Source: Bog-473 sp963840435 (lineage in GTDB: Bacteria; Actinomycetota; Acidimicrobiia; Acidimicrobiales; RAAP-2). Taken from it: DNA of 64,000 bases. Location: the NCBI GenBank assembly GCA_963840435.1, contig CAWIYY010000003.1, positions 496,001 through 560,000 of the forward strand, given 5' to 3'. How positions within the stretch are numbered: the stretch's first letter is position 1; each line of letters begins with the position of its first letter. Shown one piece after another: positions 16,522 through 24,756 of the stretch. The translations under genes were made by a program, and so were the position numbers. Under the pieces are notes generated by a model, which was not told where the DNA came from, ran no database searches, and was given only the letters and a program-made list of their open reading frames with translations.

Positions 16522-16902
16522 TCAGTCCGCGATGAGGCTGCCGTAGGCAGTCGCATCGAGAAGGCGCCCCGTATCCTCGCCTGGCGCGAGCTCCAGCTCG
16601 CAAATCCATCCCTCGCCGTAGGGATCCTGGTTGATCCGGTCCGGACCGTCCGTCAGCGCGTCGTTGACCGCAGTCACCGTTCCCGACAGCGGCGAGTAGA
16701 TCTCCGACACCGACTTCGTCGACTCCACCTCACCGAGTTGGCCCCCCACCTCGACCGTGCTCCCCACCTCGGGGAGATCCACGAACACGATGTCACCCAA
16801 CGCGTCCTGGGCATAGTCGGTGATCCCGAGTCGGACCTTCGTGCCCTCGACGCGCACCCACTCGTGCTCCTCCGAGTAACGCAGATCTCCTGGGATGTCC
16901 AT
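16522..16902 (-). CDS. gcvH: Glycine cleavage system H protein
   Basis: A 126-residue lipoyl carrier that shuttles the aminomethyl group between P, T and L proteins. It has the expected N-terminus (LRYSEEHEWVRVEG), the central LGITDYAQDALGDIVFVDLP, the lipoylation site ESTKSVSEIYSP with the modified Lys, and the C-terminal DPYGEGWICELEL. Length and layout are normal. It heads the downstream FHA-FtsR-BFN cluster, an arrangement shared with mycobacteria. Confidence 0.97.
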   Translation of the reverse strand: MDIPGDLRYSEEHEWVRVEGTKVRLGITDYAQDALGDIVFVDLPEVGSTVEVGGQLGEVESTKSVSEIYSPLSGTVTAVNDALTDGPDRINQDPYGEGWICELELAPGEDTGRLLDATAYGSLIAD

Positions 16903-16958
16903 AAGCGCCGAACCCTACTGGAGAGCCTCGCCGGCCCGCAGGCCCGCTCCGCGTCCCA

Positions 16959-19457
16959 TCAGGAGTCCAGGAGGATTGAGGCCAGGCGGCCGGCGTACGC
17001 GGTGGCCAGCGCGGTCGAGGCCGCGGCGTCGGTCCCCTCGGCCCAGACGTGCGTGATCGGGGCTTCGGGATCGGGAACCACCAGGGCCCAGCCGGCCTCG
17101 GAGCGGACCTTGATGCCGTCGACCAGCACGAGTTCGGCCCCTTCCTCGGTCAGCTGCTCCATCAGGGTCCGCATGATGAGGCCCTTGTGCTCAATCGGGG
17201 TCGCCACCTCCTCGTGGCGGATGGGCATGGGAGGCATGGCCTGGACCATCTCCGCCAGGGTCTCGTGGTGACGGCCCAGCAGGGAAACCAGCCTGGCCAG
17301 GGCCGCCGCCCCGTCGAAGGCGGGCAGGAAGGCCGGGAACACGTAGCCGCCTCGGCGATCCGAGGCGAAGGTGACCCCGCCCGAGGCCGCGGTCTGGAGA
17401 AGCCCCGAGGCCGACAGCGGGGCGAGGAGGACGCCGATGCCGCGGTCCCGGGACAGCTCGATGGCCCGATCGCTGGCCGTGACGGGCAGCGCGACCAGGC
17501 CGCCCTCGGATTGGCGCGTGCTCAAGTCGAGGAAGGCCAGCAGCGCCTCGTCGTCGCTGAGGACATGGCCCCGGTTGTCGATCAGGGTCAGCCGCTCGCC
17601 CCCGGCATCGATCACCGCACCGAGGTCGGCACCCGAACTGCGCACCGCCTCGGCCACCCGGACCTCGGTCTCGTGGGGATCGACGGCGATCATGGCCGGT
17701 GTCTGCGCGTACGGGTTGATGCTCAACACGTCGGCGCCCATCTTCGAGAGCAAGTTCGGCATGACGAAGCTCGCCGCGCCGAAGGAGAGATCGAGTACGA
17801 GCTTCACCGGGGGCTGCTCGTCCTGGAGCAGGCCGAAGGCCTCGACCACGTCGGCCGTGTAGAGCTCGATGGTGCGCGGCGAGTAGTCGATGTCGCCGAT
17901 CTCGGCCGCCGTCACCCGGCGGAATTCCTCACGGTGGTACGTGCGCTCCACCCGGCGCTGCTCGCTCTCGGACAGGTCGATGCCCTGGTCGTCGAAGAAA
18001 CGGATGACCACCGACTGCGGATCGTCGGGACTCAAGCGCACGGTGATACCCGCCCGGTGGCCGCGGATGCGCACGTGATGGCATGTGACGGGCACGGTGG
18101 CCAGTTCGAGGTCGGCCACATTCACGCCGACCGCGTTGCATCCCACCATGAGCGCCCGCTTGAGGACGCGCGCGATGCGACTCGTGTCGCGCGAGGCGGT
18201 GATGTAGGAGCCCTTCTCGAAGTTCGAGGCCCAGGCCTTGGCCAGGCGCACCGCCAGCTCCGGGCTGATGTCGACGTTGGCGATGCCCTGCACGCCGTCG
18301 CGGCCGAAGAGGGTGCGGGCCCCACCCGACTCCCAGACGATGGACGCGTTGACCTGCGCCCCCGCCTCGACCACCTTGTAGGGGTAGACCTTCACGTCCG
18401 TGCGCACCTCGGCGTGGCTGCCGATCAGGCAGCCCTCCCCCACCACGGCACCGGGGTCGACCCGGGCCCCGAGGCGCAGGTCGCAGGAACGCCCCAGCAC
18501 GGCCCCCTCGACCCGGGCCGCCGGGCCGATATAGGAGTTCTCCCCGATCACCGAGCGACGCAACACGGCCCGCTCGCTGACCTGGGTGTTTGCCCCCAGG
18601 GTCGTGTAGGCGCCCACCACGGCGCTCGGTCCGACTGTGCAGTTGTCGCCGATGAAGGCGGGCGACTCGACGGTGACCGAGGGGTCGACCGACGTGCCCT
18701 TGCCCAGCCAGACCCCGGGCCGCAGCTCGAAGCCGGACACGTCGGTGATCACCTTGCCGTCGAGAATGTCCTCGTGAGCCTTGAGATAGGCCGCCGTCGT
18801 GCCCACGTCCTCCCAATAGCCGTCGGCCACGCAACCGAAGAGCGGTTGGCCCGCCTCGAGCACGGCCGGGAAGACCTCGCCCGAGAAGTCCACGGCCCGG
18901 CCCTCGGGGATGCGGTCGAAGATCTCGGGCTCGAGCACGTAGATGCCGGTGTTGATGGTGTCGCTGAAGACCTGGCCCCAACCGGGCTTCTCCAAGAAGC
19001 GCTCGATGCTGCCGTCCTCACGGGTGATGACGATGCCGAACTCGAGCGGGTTCTCCACGGCGGAGAGCGCGATGGTGGCCAGCGCCTGGTGCTTCTCGTG
19101 GAACTCGATGACTGAGGTCAGGTCGATGTCGGTCAGCACGTCGCCCGAAATGACGAGGAACCGCTCCGTCAGCTCGTCACGTGCGTTGCGCACCGAGCCG
19201 GCGGTACCGAGGGGCGACTCCTCGGTGGCGTAGACCATGCGGACGCCGAGCTCGCTGCCGTCGCCGAAGTAACTGCGGATGACGTTGGGCAGGAAGGCGA
19301 CGGTGACCACGATGTCGGTGATGCCGTGGCGCTGGAGGAGCGAGACGATGTGCTCCATCATCGGACGGCCGACGAGCGGCAGCATCGGCTTGGGCAGGTT
19401 CGATGTCTGCGGGCGCAGGCGGGTGCCCTCGCCGCCGGCCATGATCACGGCCTTCAT
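16959..19457 (-). CDS. Nucleotidyltransferase / left-handed beta-helix / degenerate phosphomannomutase fusion
   Basis: From ATG 19457 there are 832 residues. Residues 1-235 are a sugar-1-phosphate nucleotidyltransferase (MKAVIMAGGEGTRLRPQTS, LPKPMLPLVGRPMMEHI, FLVISGDVLTDIDL). About residues 250-375 form a hexapeptide beta-helix (IGDNCTVGPSAVVGAYTTLG). The rest resembles phosphohexomutases. In the mutase part the phosphoserine loop reads YITASRDTSR instead of TASHNP and the metal loop reads DAGGERL instead of DGDADR, so catalysis by that part is doubtful. Genes with this layout are often called mannose-1-phosphate guanylyltransferase and may make GDP-mannose or another NDP-sugar. The start overlaps the stop of the upstream phosphatidyltransferase gene. 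Confidence 0.88.
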   Translation of the reverse strand: MKAVIMAGGEGTRLRPQTSNLPKPMLPLVGRPMMEHIVSLLQRHGITDIVVTVAFLPNVIRSYFGDGSELGVRMVYATEESPLGTAGSVRNARDELTERFLVISGDVLTDIDLTSVIEFHEKHQALATIALSAVENPLEFGIVITREDGSIERFLEKPGWGQVFSDTINTGIYVLEPEIFDRIPEGRAVDFSGEVFPAVLEAGQPLFGCVADGYWEDVGTTAAYLKAHEDILDGKVITDVSGFELRPGVWLGKGTSVDPSVTVESPAFIGDNCTVGPSAVVGAYTTLGANTQVSERAVLRRSVIGENSYIGPAARVEGAVLGRSCDLRLGARVDPGAVVGEGCLIGSHAEVRTDVKVYPYKVVEAGAQVNASIVWESGGARTLFGRDGVQGIANVDISPELAVRLAKAWASNFEKGSYITASRDTSRIARVLKRALMVGCNAVGVNVADLELATVPVTCHHVRIRGHRAGITVRLSPDDPQSVVIRFFDDQGIDLSESEQRRVERTYHREEFRRVTAAEIGDIDYSPRTIELYTADVVEAFGLLQDEQPPVKLVLDLSFGAASFVMPNLLSKMGADVLSINPYAQTPAMIAVDPHETEVRVAEAVRSSGADLGAVIDAGGERLTLIDNRGHVLSDDEALLAFLDLSTRQSEGGLVALPVTASDRAIELSRDRGIGVLLAPLSASGLLQTAASGGVTFASDRRGGYVFPAFLPAFDGAAALARLVSLLGRHHETLAEMVQAMPPMPIRHEEVATPIEHKGLIMRTLMEQLTEEGAELVLVDGIKVRSEAGWALVVPDPEAPITHVWAEGTDAAASTALATAYAGRLASILLDS

Positions 19458-20053
19458 GCGACGCTCCCGGCTCGCCTCGCCGCCCGGCCGTCGCGCAGCG
19501 CCTGGCGGGCGGGCGCGACGTAGCTCCCGGCGGCGATCCAAGCCAGGGTCAGGCCGACGATGCCCGTGATCCAGCCGATCACCCTGATGGGCTCTTGCCA
19601 TCCGGCGTCGCCGTAGCCCAGCAGGAAGGTCGGGTAGGCGAACATCAGCCCGAACGTGCCGGCCTTGCCCACCCAGAGCACGTCGATGCGCGCTGCGCCC
19701 AGCGCGGCCAGCAGCAGCACCATGGCGGAGACGAGCACCTCGCGGGCGATGGTGGCCAGGCCGAACCAGAGGGGCACCGCGCCGTACACGAGGATCGAGA
19801 TCACCGCCGTGCCGACCAGGATGCGGTCGGCTAAGGGGTCGAGCACCTTGCCGAGCGTCGACACCTGCTTGAAGCGACGGGCCACGAACCCGTCGACCCA
19901 GTCGGTCGCTCCGAGCACGGCCAGCAGAATGGCGGCCGCCGTCTGCTCGTGCGCCCCGAAGAGCAGCCACACGAAGAGCGGTATGCACGCCAACCGCACG
20001 AAGGTGATCGCGTTGGGCGCGGTGAAGATGCGCCCGAGACCCTCGTCGTCCAC
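19454..20053 (-). CDS. pgsA: CDP-alcohol phosphatidyltransferase (PgsA-like)
   Basis: A 199-residue membrane enzyme with about six hydrophobic helices that joins a CDP-diacylglycerol to an alcohol phosphate. The diagnostic motif D-x2-D-G-x2-A-R-x8-G-x3-D-x3-D is complete as DWVDGFVARRF, then GKVLDPLADR. NAITFVRLACIP near the N-terminus is common in phosphatidylglycerophosphate synthases, so PgsA is the first choice; phosphatidylinositol phosphate synthase is an alternative. The start is GTG 20053. Its stop overlaps the start of the nucleotidyltransferase gene by four bases. Confidence 0.9.
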   Translation of the reverse strand: MDDEGLGRIFTAPNAITFVRLACIPLFVWLLFGAHEQTAAAILLAVLGATDWVDGFVARRFKQVSTLGKVLDPLADRILVGTAVISILVYGAVPLWFGLATIAREVLVSAMVLLLAALGAARIDVLWVGKAGTFGLMFAYPTFLLGYGDAGWQEPIRVIGWITGIVGLTLAWIAAGSYVAPARQALRDGRAARRAGSVA

Positions 20054-20115
20054 GGTGACGATTCTACGGGAGTGCCCCGCTGCGGACCCGGCCCGCGGTG
20101 TGGAAGAGTGGCCCA

Positions 20116-21321
20116 GTGCCTCGATTCGAGCCCTTCCGGGGGCTGCGCTACAACCCCGATCGGGCCCCCATTGCCCAGGTCATCGCCCCGCCCTACGACG
20201 TCATCTCGTCCAACCAGCGGACCCACCTGGCCTCGCGACACGCCGCCAACTCCGTGCTGGTCGAGCTGCCCGAGGCCGACCTCCGTGGCGGGCGCGACCG
20301 CTACGCCGTGGCCACCCAGCTCTTCACCATGTGGCAGGAGGCCGGTCTGCTTGTGCCCGACCCCGAACCGAGCCTGTACCCCTATCGCATGACCGACCAG
20401 TCTGGTCGGGCCACGACGGGGGTGATCGGCGCATTGGGCCTGGCCGAGCCGGGGGCCGAGAGCGACATTTTGCCGCACGAGCAGACGCTGCCCAAGCCCA
20501 AGAGCGACCGCCTCGATCTGCTCCGGGCCACCCGGGCCAACCTCTCGCCCATCTGGGGCCTGTCCATGGCCGGCGGGGTCACCGCCACCTTCGACCCCAC
20601 CGACGACGAGCCGGTGGCCGACACCTACGACGACGACGGGGTGCGCCACCAGCTGTGGGTGCTGAGCGACCGCGACGCCGTGGGCGCCGTGGGCGCCGCC
20701 GTGGCCAAGGCCCCGGTCGTACTGGCCGACGGGCACCACCGCTACGAGACGGCCCGGGCCTACCAGGCCGAGTGCCGGGAGGCCGACGGCGGGCAACCCG
20801 GCCCCTACGACCTGATCATGGCCCTGGTGGTGGAGTTGGCCGAGGACCAGCTCACCGTGGGCGCCATCCACCGGACGGTCAGTGGGCTGCCCGACGGATT
20901 CGACCTGGTCGGGGCGCTGGCCGAGTGGTTCGACGTGGTGCGGGCCGGCGCGGCCGACCCCCGGACCCTGGGCGCCTTGGCCGACTCCAACTCGCTCGCC
21001 CTCGTGCAGGGTGGCCAGGCCTACCTGCTGCTGCCCCGGGCCCAGACGCACGAGGAGGCGGGCAACGACCTCGATTCGAGCCTCATCGCGGCCGTGCTCG
21101 CCGCACTGCCCGAGCACGAGGTCATGCACCGCCACAGCGTGGCCGAGGCGCTCGAGGCCCTCGAGAGCGGCGAGGGCCAGGCCGCCTTCCTCTTGCGGCC
21201 GGTCACGGTCAAGCAGATCGACGAATGGGCCAACGAGCGCCGTCGCATGCCGCCCAAGACGACCTACTTCAGCCCCAAGCCCCGCACGGGTATGGTGTTC
21301 CGCTCGCTCGACCTGGGCTGA
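20116..21321 (+). CDS. DUF1015-family protein
   Basis: A 401-residue cytoplasmic protein from GTG 20116; homology starts at PRFEPFRGLRYNP. It contains the family hallmarks IAQVIAPPYDVIS, LYPYRMTDQSGR, GVIGALGLAEPG, ILPHEQTLPKPKSDRLDLLRATRANLSPIWGL and VVLADGHHRYETA, with an HxxxPK/DRL and DGHHRYETA pattern suggesting a catalytic or nucleotide site. The molecular function of the family is not well established. It is divergent from pgsA and is followed 18 bases later by the SRPBCC gene. Confidence 0.9.
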   Translation: MPRFEPFRGLRYNPDRAPIAQVIAPPYDVISSNQRTHLASRHAANSVLVELPEADLRGGRDRYAVATQLFTMWQEAGLLVPDPEPSLYPYRMTDQSGRATTGVIGALGLAEPGAESDILPHEQTLPKPKSDRLDLLRATRANLSPIWGLSMAGGVTATFDPTDDEPVADTYDDDGVRHQLWVLSDRDAVGAVGAAVAKAPVVLADGHHRYETARAYQAECREADGGQPGPYDLIMALVVELAEDQLTVGAIHRTVSGLPDGFDLVGALAEWFDVVRAGAADPRTLGALADSNSLALVQGGQAYLLLPRAQTHEEAGNDLDSSLIAAVLAALPEHEVMHRHSVAEALEALESGEGQAAFLLRPVTVKQIDEWANERRRMPPKTTYFSPKPRTGMVFRSLDLG

Positions 21322-21339
21322 ACGCCAGAGAGGCAGCAC

Positions 21340-21810
21340 ATGCACGACTCGGTCACCGTCCACATGAAAGCCTCACCGCAGCGGGTCTGGGACCTCGTCA
21401 GCGACGTGACCCGCATCGGCCGCTACTCCCCCGAGACCTTCGAGGCCGAGTGGGTCGACGGCGCCACCGGGCCGGCCACCGGGGCCAAGTTCCGCGGGCA
21501 CGTCAACCGCAACGGCCGGAACCTCATGAAGTACTGGACGACCTGCACCGTACGCGAGTGCGAACCGGGCGAGGTCTTCGCCTTCGGAGTGGGACCCTCG
21601 GACAAGCCGTTGAACATCTGGCGCTACGACATCGTGGAGGCGGGCGACGGGAGCGACGTGACCGAGTCGTTCACGCTCACACCCACCTTCGGGCTGCGCC
21701 TCTATTGGGCCGTCCTCGGCTGGTCCCGCGGCAAGACGAACCGCAACGGGATGCGGGCCACGCTCGAGAAGGTGCGCGACGACGCCGAGGCGCAGCCGGC
21801 GCAGACCTGA
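21340..21810 (+). CDS. SRPBCC (polyketide cyclase/START-like) family protein
   Basis: A 156-residue single-domain protein with the helix-grip pattern: a first strand and helix (DSVTVHMKASPQRVWDLVSDVTRIGRYSPE), beta strands (TCTVRECEPGEVFAFGVG, WRYDIVEAGDGSDVTESF) and a long C-terminal helix (GMRATLEKVRDDAEAQ). Such domains bind hydrophobic ligands; no ligand can be named. ATG 21340 has AGAGAGGCAG upstream as a ribosome-binding site. It is probably cotranscribed with the DUF1015 gene. Confidence 0.88.
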   Translation: MHDSVTVHMKASPQRVWDLVSDVTRIGRYSPETFEAEWVDGATGPATGAKFRGHVNRNGRNLMKYWTTCTVRECEPGEVFAFGVGPSDKPLNIWRYDIVEAGDGSDVTESFTLTPTFGLRLYWAVLGWSRGKTNRNGMRATLEKVRDDAEAQPAQT

Positions 21811-21840
21811 CGCCGGCTCCGAGCGCCCGACGGGTTCCTC

Positions 21841-23565
21841 CTAGGTCGGCGCAGAGCCGAAGTTGAGCAACCCACCCCCGGCCGTCACCTCGCCGTATCC
21901 GCTCGAGGTCGGTTCGGAGACGAATGCGACCACCGGAGACGCCAGGACGGTCGAGGCCGGCGATCCGGCGAATGTGGCTGCCCCGAAGGAGAAGACGCCA
22001 CCGTCGCGCGCCACCTCCCAATAGCCCCCGCCGGCGGGTGCCGCCGCCATGCCCACGACCGGTTGGTTGAGCGACTGGCCTCCCATCGAACCCAGAAACG
22101 CTGCGGTCCCGTAGGCGAAGATCCCTCCGTCGAAGGCCACCAACCAGTACCCACCGCCGTCAGCGGCCGCCGCCATGCCCACGATGGGCTCGTTGAGCGG
22201 CTTGCCACCCATGGAGCCGAGGAACGGCGCGTCGAAGCTGAAGACGCCGCCGTCCGACGCCACCTCCCAATAGCCGCCGGTAGCCGGATCCGCGGCCATG
22301 CCCACGACGGGCTTGTTCAGAGGCTGGCCACCCATGGAGCCGTGGAACTGTGCGTTGCCGAAGCTGAAGATGCCGCCGTCTGCAGCCACCTGCCAGTACC
22401 CTCTCCCGTCGGAGGTGGCGGCTATCCCGATGACCGGCGCATTCAGGGTTTTGCCGCCCATGGAGCCGTGGAACTGCGCGTCGCCGTAGGTGAAGACGCC
22501 GCCGTCGGTGGCTGCCGTCCACACGCCCCGCCCGTCGGGCGTCGCGGCCGCGCCGAGGGTGAGCGGCGAGGCAGGGATCGCGGTTGTTGGCCCGGCCACC
22601 CCGATGAACGAGGCGTCGTAGCCACCGGCAGCCACCGTGGAGAGGAGGCCACCGTTTGCGGCCGCATAGACCGGCGCACCCTTCAAACCGCTCGAACCAC
22701 TCGCGAGATCCGTCGTCCCCTCGGGCTCTGCAATGAGGCATGTTCCGCTCGGACACCACGACAGGACAGATGCTTGGCCTTGATCATCGAGCACTCGGTT
22801 GAATTCCTCGTTCCCCGTGCCGTTGGCACTGATGATGTTCAGGTACCCCTGTTGCTCTGCTGCGACGACGTCCTCATGGACGTAGGCGATTCTCGTGCCA
22901 TCTGGCGACCAGGCCGGCGACCCCATGTACTCACCGACTGGCCCAGGGCCCTCGGTCATCGTGGTCAGCACCGTGGCAGGACCTCCGGTCGATGCGATGG
23001 TCTCGAGGGCCTGGCCCTGGGCCGAGGTGGCCACGTACGCCAGGCGTGTTCCCGTGGGTGACCAAGAGGGTTGGGAGCCAGCAACCGCGACCTCTGAAGC
23101 GTCGGTCCCATCAGCATTCGCAACCCAGATGCCGAACGAGCCAGCGGCGTTGGAATCGAAGGCCAATTGAGCGCTGTCTGGCGACCAGGCCGGATTGCCG
23201 AGACAGGTACCGCCGGGGGGATTCGGGAAGGCCGTGAGGTCAGAGCCGTCGGCGTTGACTGTGTACAAGGCACAGCTGGAACTGGAGTCGGCGGCTGTGA
23301 AGGCAACCTTGGCCCCGTTGGGCGAGAGCACCGGGTTGATCACCGTCCCGTTGATGGCGACGGCGAACGTGGCCGTCTGCGTCCCGTAGGCGTTGCTGAG
23401 GCCGATCTCGGGCGTCGCCGTGTTCACGACGTAGACGACCAGTGGGTTGGCCGGCGGCGCCAGGGCGGCCGAGGCGGGCAACCGCGGCATCAGGGTGGCG
23501 GAGACGCCCAGCAGGGTCGCCAGACAAAGGCTTATCGCCAGGCTGGTATACCTGCGTGCGGACAT
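21841..23565 (-). CDS. Secreted TolB-like propeller with G-x-W repeat C-terminal half
   Basis: Read from ATG 23565 (MSARRYTSLAIS), which has GGAG 10 bases upstream, the protein has about 574 residues with a signal peptide (SLAISLCLATLLGVSATLMP ending near ASAALA). Residues about 45-330 hold WD40/TolB-like strands (NPAWSPDSAQLAFDS, SPAWSPDGTRIAYV). The C-terminal about 230 residues are near-identical repeats of about 42 residues with cores such as GGYWEVASDGGVFSF and FLGSMGGKPLN, a pattern frequent in secreted actinobacterial proteins. Its role is unknown; it may bind sugars or cell-wall parts. It converges with the SRPBCC gene. Confidence 0.85.
   Translation of the reverse strand: MSARRYTSLAISLCLATLLGVSATLMPRLPASAALAPPANPLVVYVVNTATPEIGLSNAYGTQTATFAVAINGTVINPVLSPNGAKVAFTAADSSSSCALYTVNADGSDLTAFPNPPGGTCLGNPAWSPDSAQLAFDSNAAGSFGIWVANADGTDASEVAVAGSQPSWSPTGTRLAYVATSAQGQALETIASTGGPATVLTTMTEGPGPVGEYMGSPAWSPDGTRIAYVHEDVVAAEQQGYLNIISANGTGNEEFNRVLDDQGQASVLSWCPSGTCLIAEPEGTTDLASGSSGLKGAPVYAAANGGLLSTVAAGGYDASFIGVAGPTTAIPASPLTLGAAATPDGRGVWTAATDGGVFTYGDAQFHGSMGGKTLNAPVIGIAATSDGRGYWQVAADGGIFSFGNAQFHGSMGGQPLNKPVVGMAADPATGGYWEVASDGGVFSFDAPFLGSMGGKPLNEPIVGMAAAADGGGYWLVAFDGGIFAYGTAAFLGSMGGQSLNQPVVGMAAAPAGGGYWEVARDGGVFSFGAATFAGSPASTVLASPVVAFVSEPTSSGYGEVTAGGGLLNFGSAPT
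21905..22560 (-). repeat. Tandem about 126-bp coding repeats in the secreted propeller gene
   Basis: Five to six copies of a unit of about 126 bp encode the pattern GxYW-x4-DGGxFxF-x5-FxGSMGG-x-x-LNxPVVGMAA. Phrases such as CCACCCATGGAGCC recur at the same spacing near 22208, 22333 and 22460 on the plus strand. The copies differ slightly, so they have been under selection or gene conversion for some time. Confidence 0.8.
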
Positions 23566-23679
23566 CGGGACCACGCTCCCTGCGGAGGAGAGCACCGGAC
23601 CAGCCCGGCGTCGCCTGCGATCCTAGGTGTCGGCGCGGCGCGCCAACAGAGATTCCAGAGCGGCAGCGACGCCGTCGGT

Positions 23680-24756
23680 TCAGTCGACCGTCCAGCTCGA
23701 TCCCGAGCGCAACAACTCGCCCAGGTCGCCCAGCCCGCGCTTGGCCTGCGCCTCGGTGATCTGCTCGGCCATCTGGGTGCCGTACTCGGGCCGCTCGACA
23801 GCCCGGAACACACCGATGGGCGTTGGCTCGTAGGGGCCCCGGGCCAGGCGGGACAGGGCGAAGGCCAGGCCGGGGTCGTCGCGCCGCTCGTCGTGCACCA
23901 AGAGGTTGTCGAGGCCGACGTCGGCCACCGAGACGATCTCGAGCGAGCCGTCGGAGCGTTGCACCACTCCGCGCTCCTCACCCTCTGCCCCGAACACGAT
24001 CGGCTGGCCGTGCTGGAGCGGGATGAGCATGGTCGACCGGGCATCGCGGCTGGTGATCTTCTCGAAGGCACCGTCGTTGAAGACGTTGCAGTTCTGCAGC
24101 ACCTCCACGAAAGCAGCTCCCTGGTGCTGGTGGGCCCGCCGGAACGTCTCCTGCATGTGCGCCCTGTCCATGTCGTGGGTGCGGGCCACGAAGGTGGCTT
24201 CGGCCCCGAGGGCGAGCGACACCGGGTTGAACGGCGTGTCGACCGAGCCGAACGGCGTCGACTTGGTCACCTTGGCCACCTCGGACGTGGGCGAGTACTG
24301 GCCCTTGGTCAGCCCGTAGATCTGGTTGTTGAACATCAAGATGTTCAGGCGCACGTTGCGGCGCAGGGCGTGGATGAGGTGGTTGCCGCCGATGGAGAGG
24401 GCGTCGCCGTCACCCGAGATGACCCACACGTCGAGGTCGGGCCGGGTCGTGGCCAGGCCGGTGGCGATAGCCGGTGCCCGCCCGTGGATCGAGTGCATCC
24501 CGTAGGTGTTCATGTAATAGGGGAAGCGGGCGGCGCAGCCGATGCCCGAGAGGAACACCGTGTTCTCGCGGCGCACCCCGAGCTCGGGCATGAGCATCTG
24601 CACGGCGGCCAGGATGGAGTAGTCGCCGCAGCCCGGGCACCAGCGCACCTCCTGGTCGCTGCTCCAGTCCTTGCGGGCGGTGACGGGCACGGCGGTGGCC
24701 ACCGCGCCGCTGCCGTTGCCGCTGCCGTTGCCGTTGGAACCGTTGGACTCGTTCAT
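23680..24756 (-). CDS. korB: 2-oxoacid:ferredoxin oxidoreductase, beta subunit
   Basis: A 358-residue thiamine diphosphate-binding subunit of 2-oxoglutarate (or 2-oxoacid):ferredoxin oxidoreductase. CPGCGDYSILAAVQ is the N-terminal cysteine motif, GIGCAARFPYYMNTYGMHSIHGRA follows, and WVISGDGDALSIGGNHLIHALRRN with MFNNQIYGLTKGQYSPTS forms the GDG...N thiamine diphosphate site. The ATG at 24756 overlaps the alpha-subunit stop (ATGA). The complex replaces or complements 2-oxoglutarate dehydrogenase and donates electrons to ferredoxin, as in mycobacteria. Confidence 0.95.
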   Translation of the reverse strand: MNESNGSNGNGSGNGSGAVATAVPVTARKDWSSDQEVRWCPGCGDYSILAAVQMLMPELGVRRENTVFLSGIGCAARFPYYMNTYGMHSIHGRAPAIATGLATTRPDLDVWVISGDGDALSIGGNHLIHALRRNVRLNILMFNNQIYGLTKGQYSPTSEVAKVTKSTPFGSVDTPFNPVSLALGAEATFVARTHDMDRAHMQETFRRAHQHQGAAFVEVLQNCNVFNDGAFEKITSRDARSTMLIPLQHGQPIVFGAEGEERGVVQRSDGSLEIVSVADVGLDNLLVHDERRDDPGLAFALSRLARGPYEPTPIGVFRAVERPEYGTQMAEQITEAQAKRGLGDLGELLRSGSSWTVD

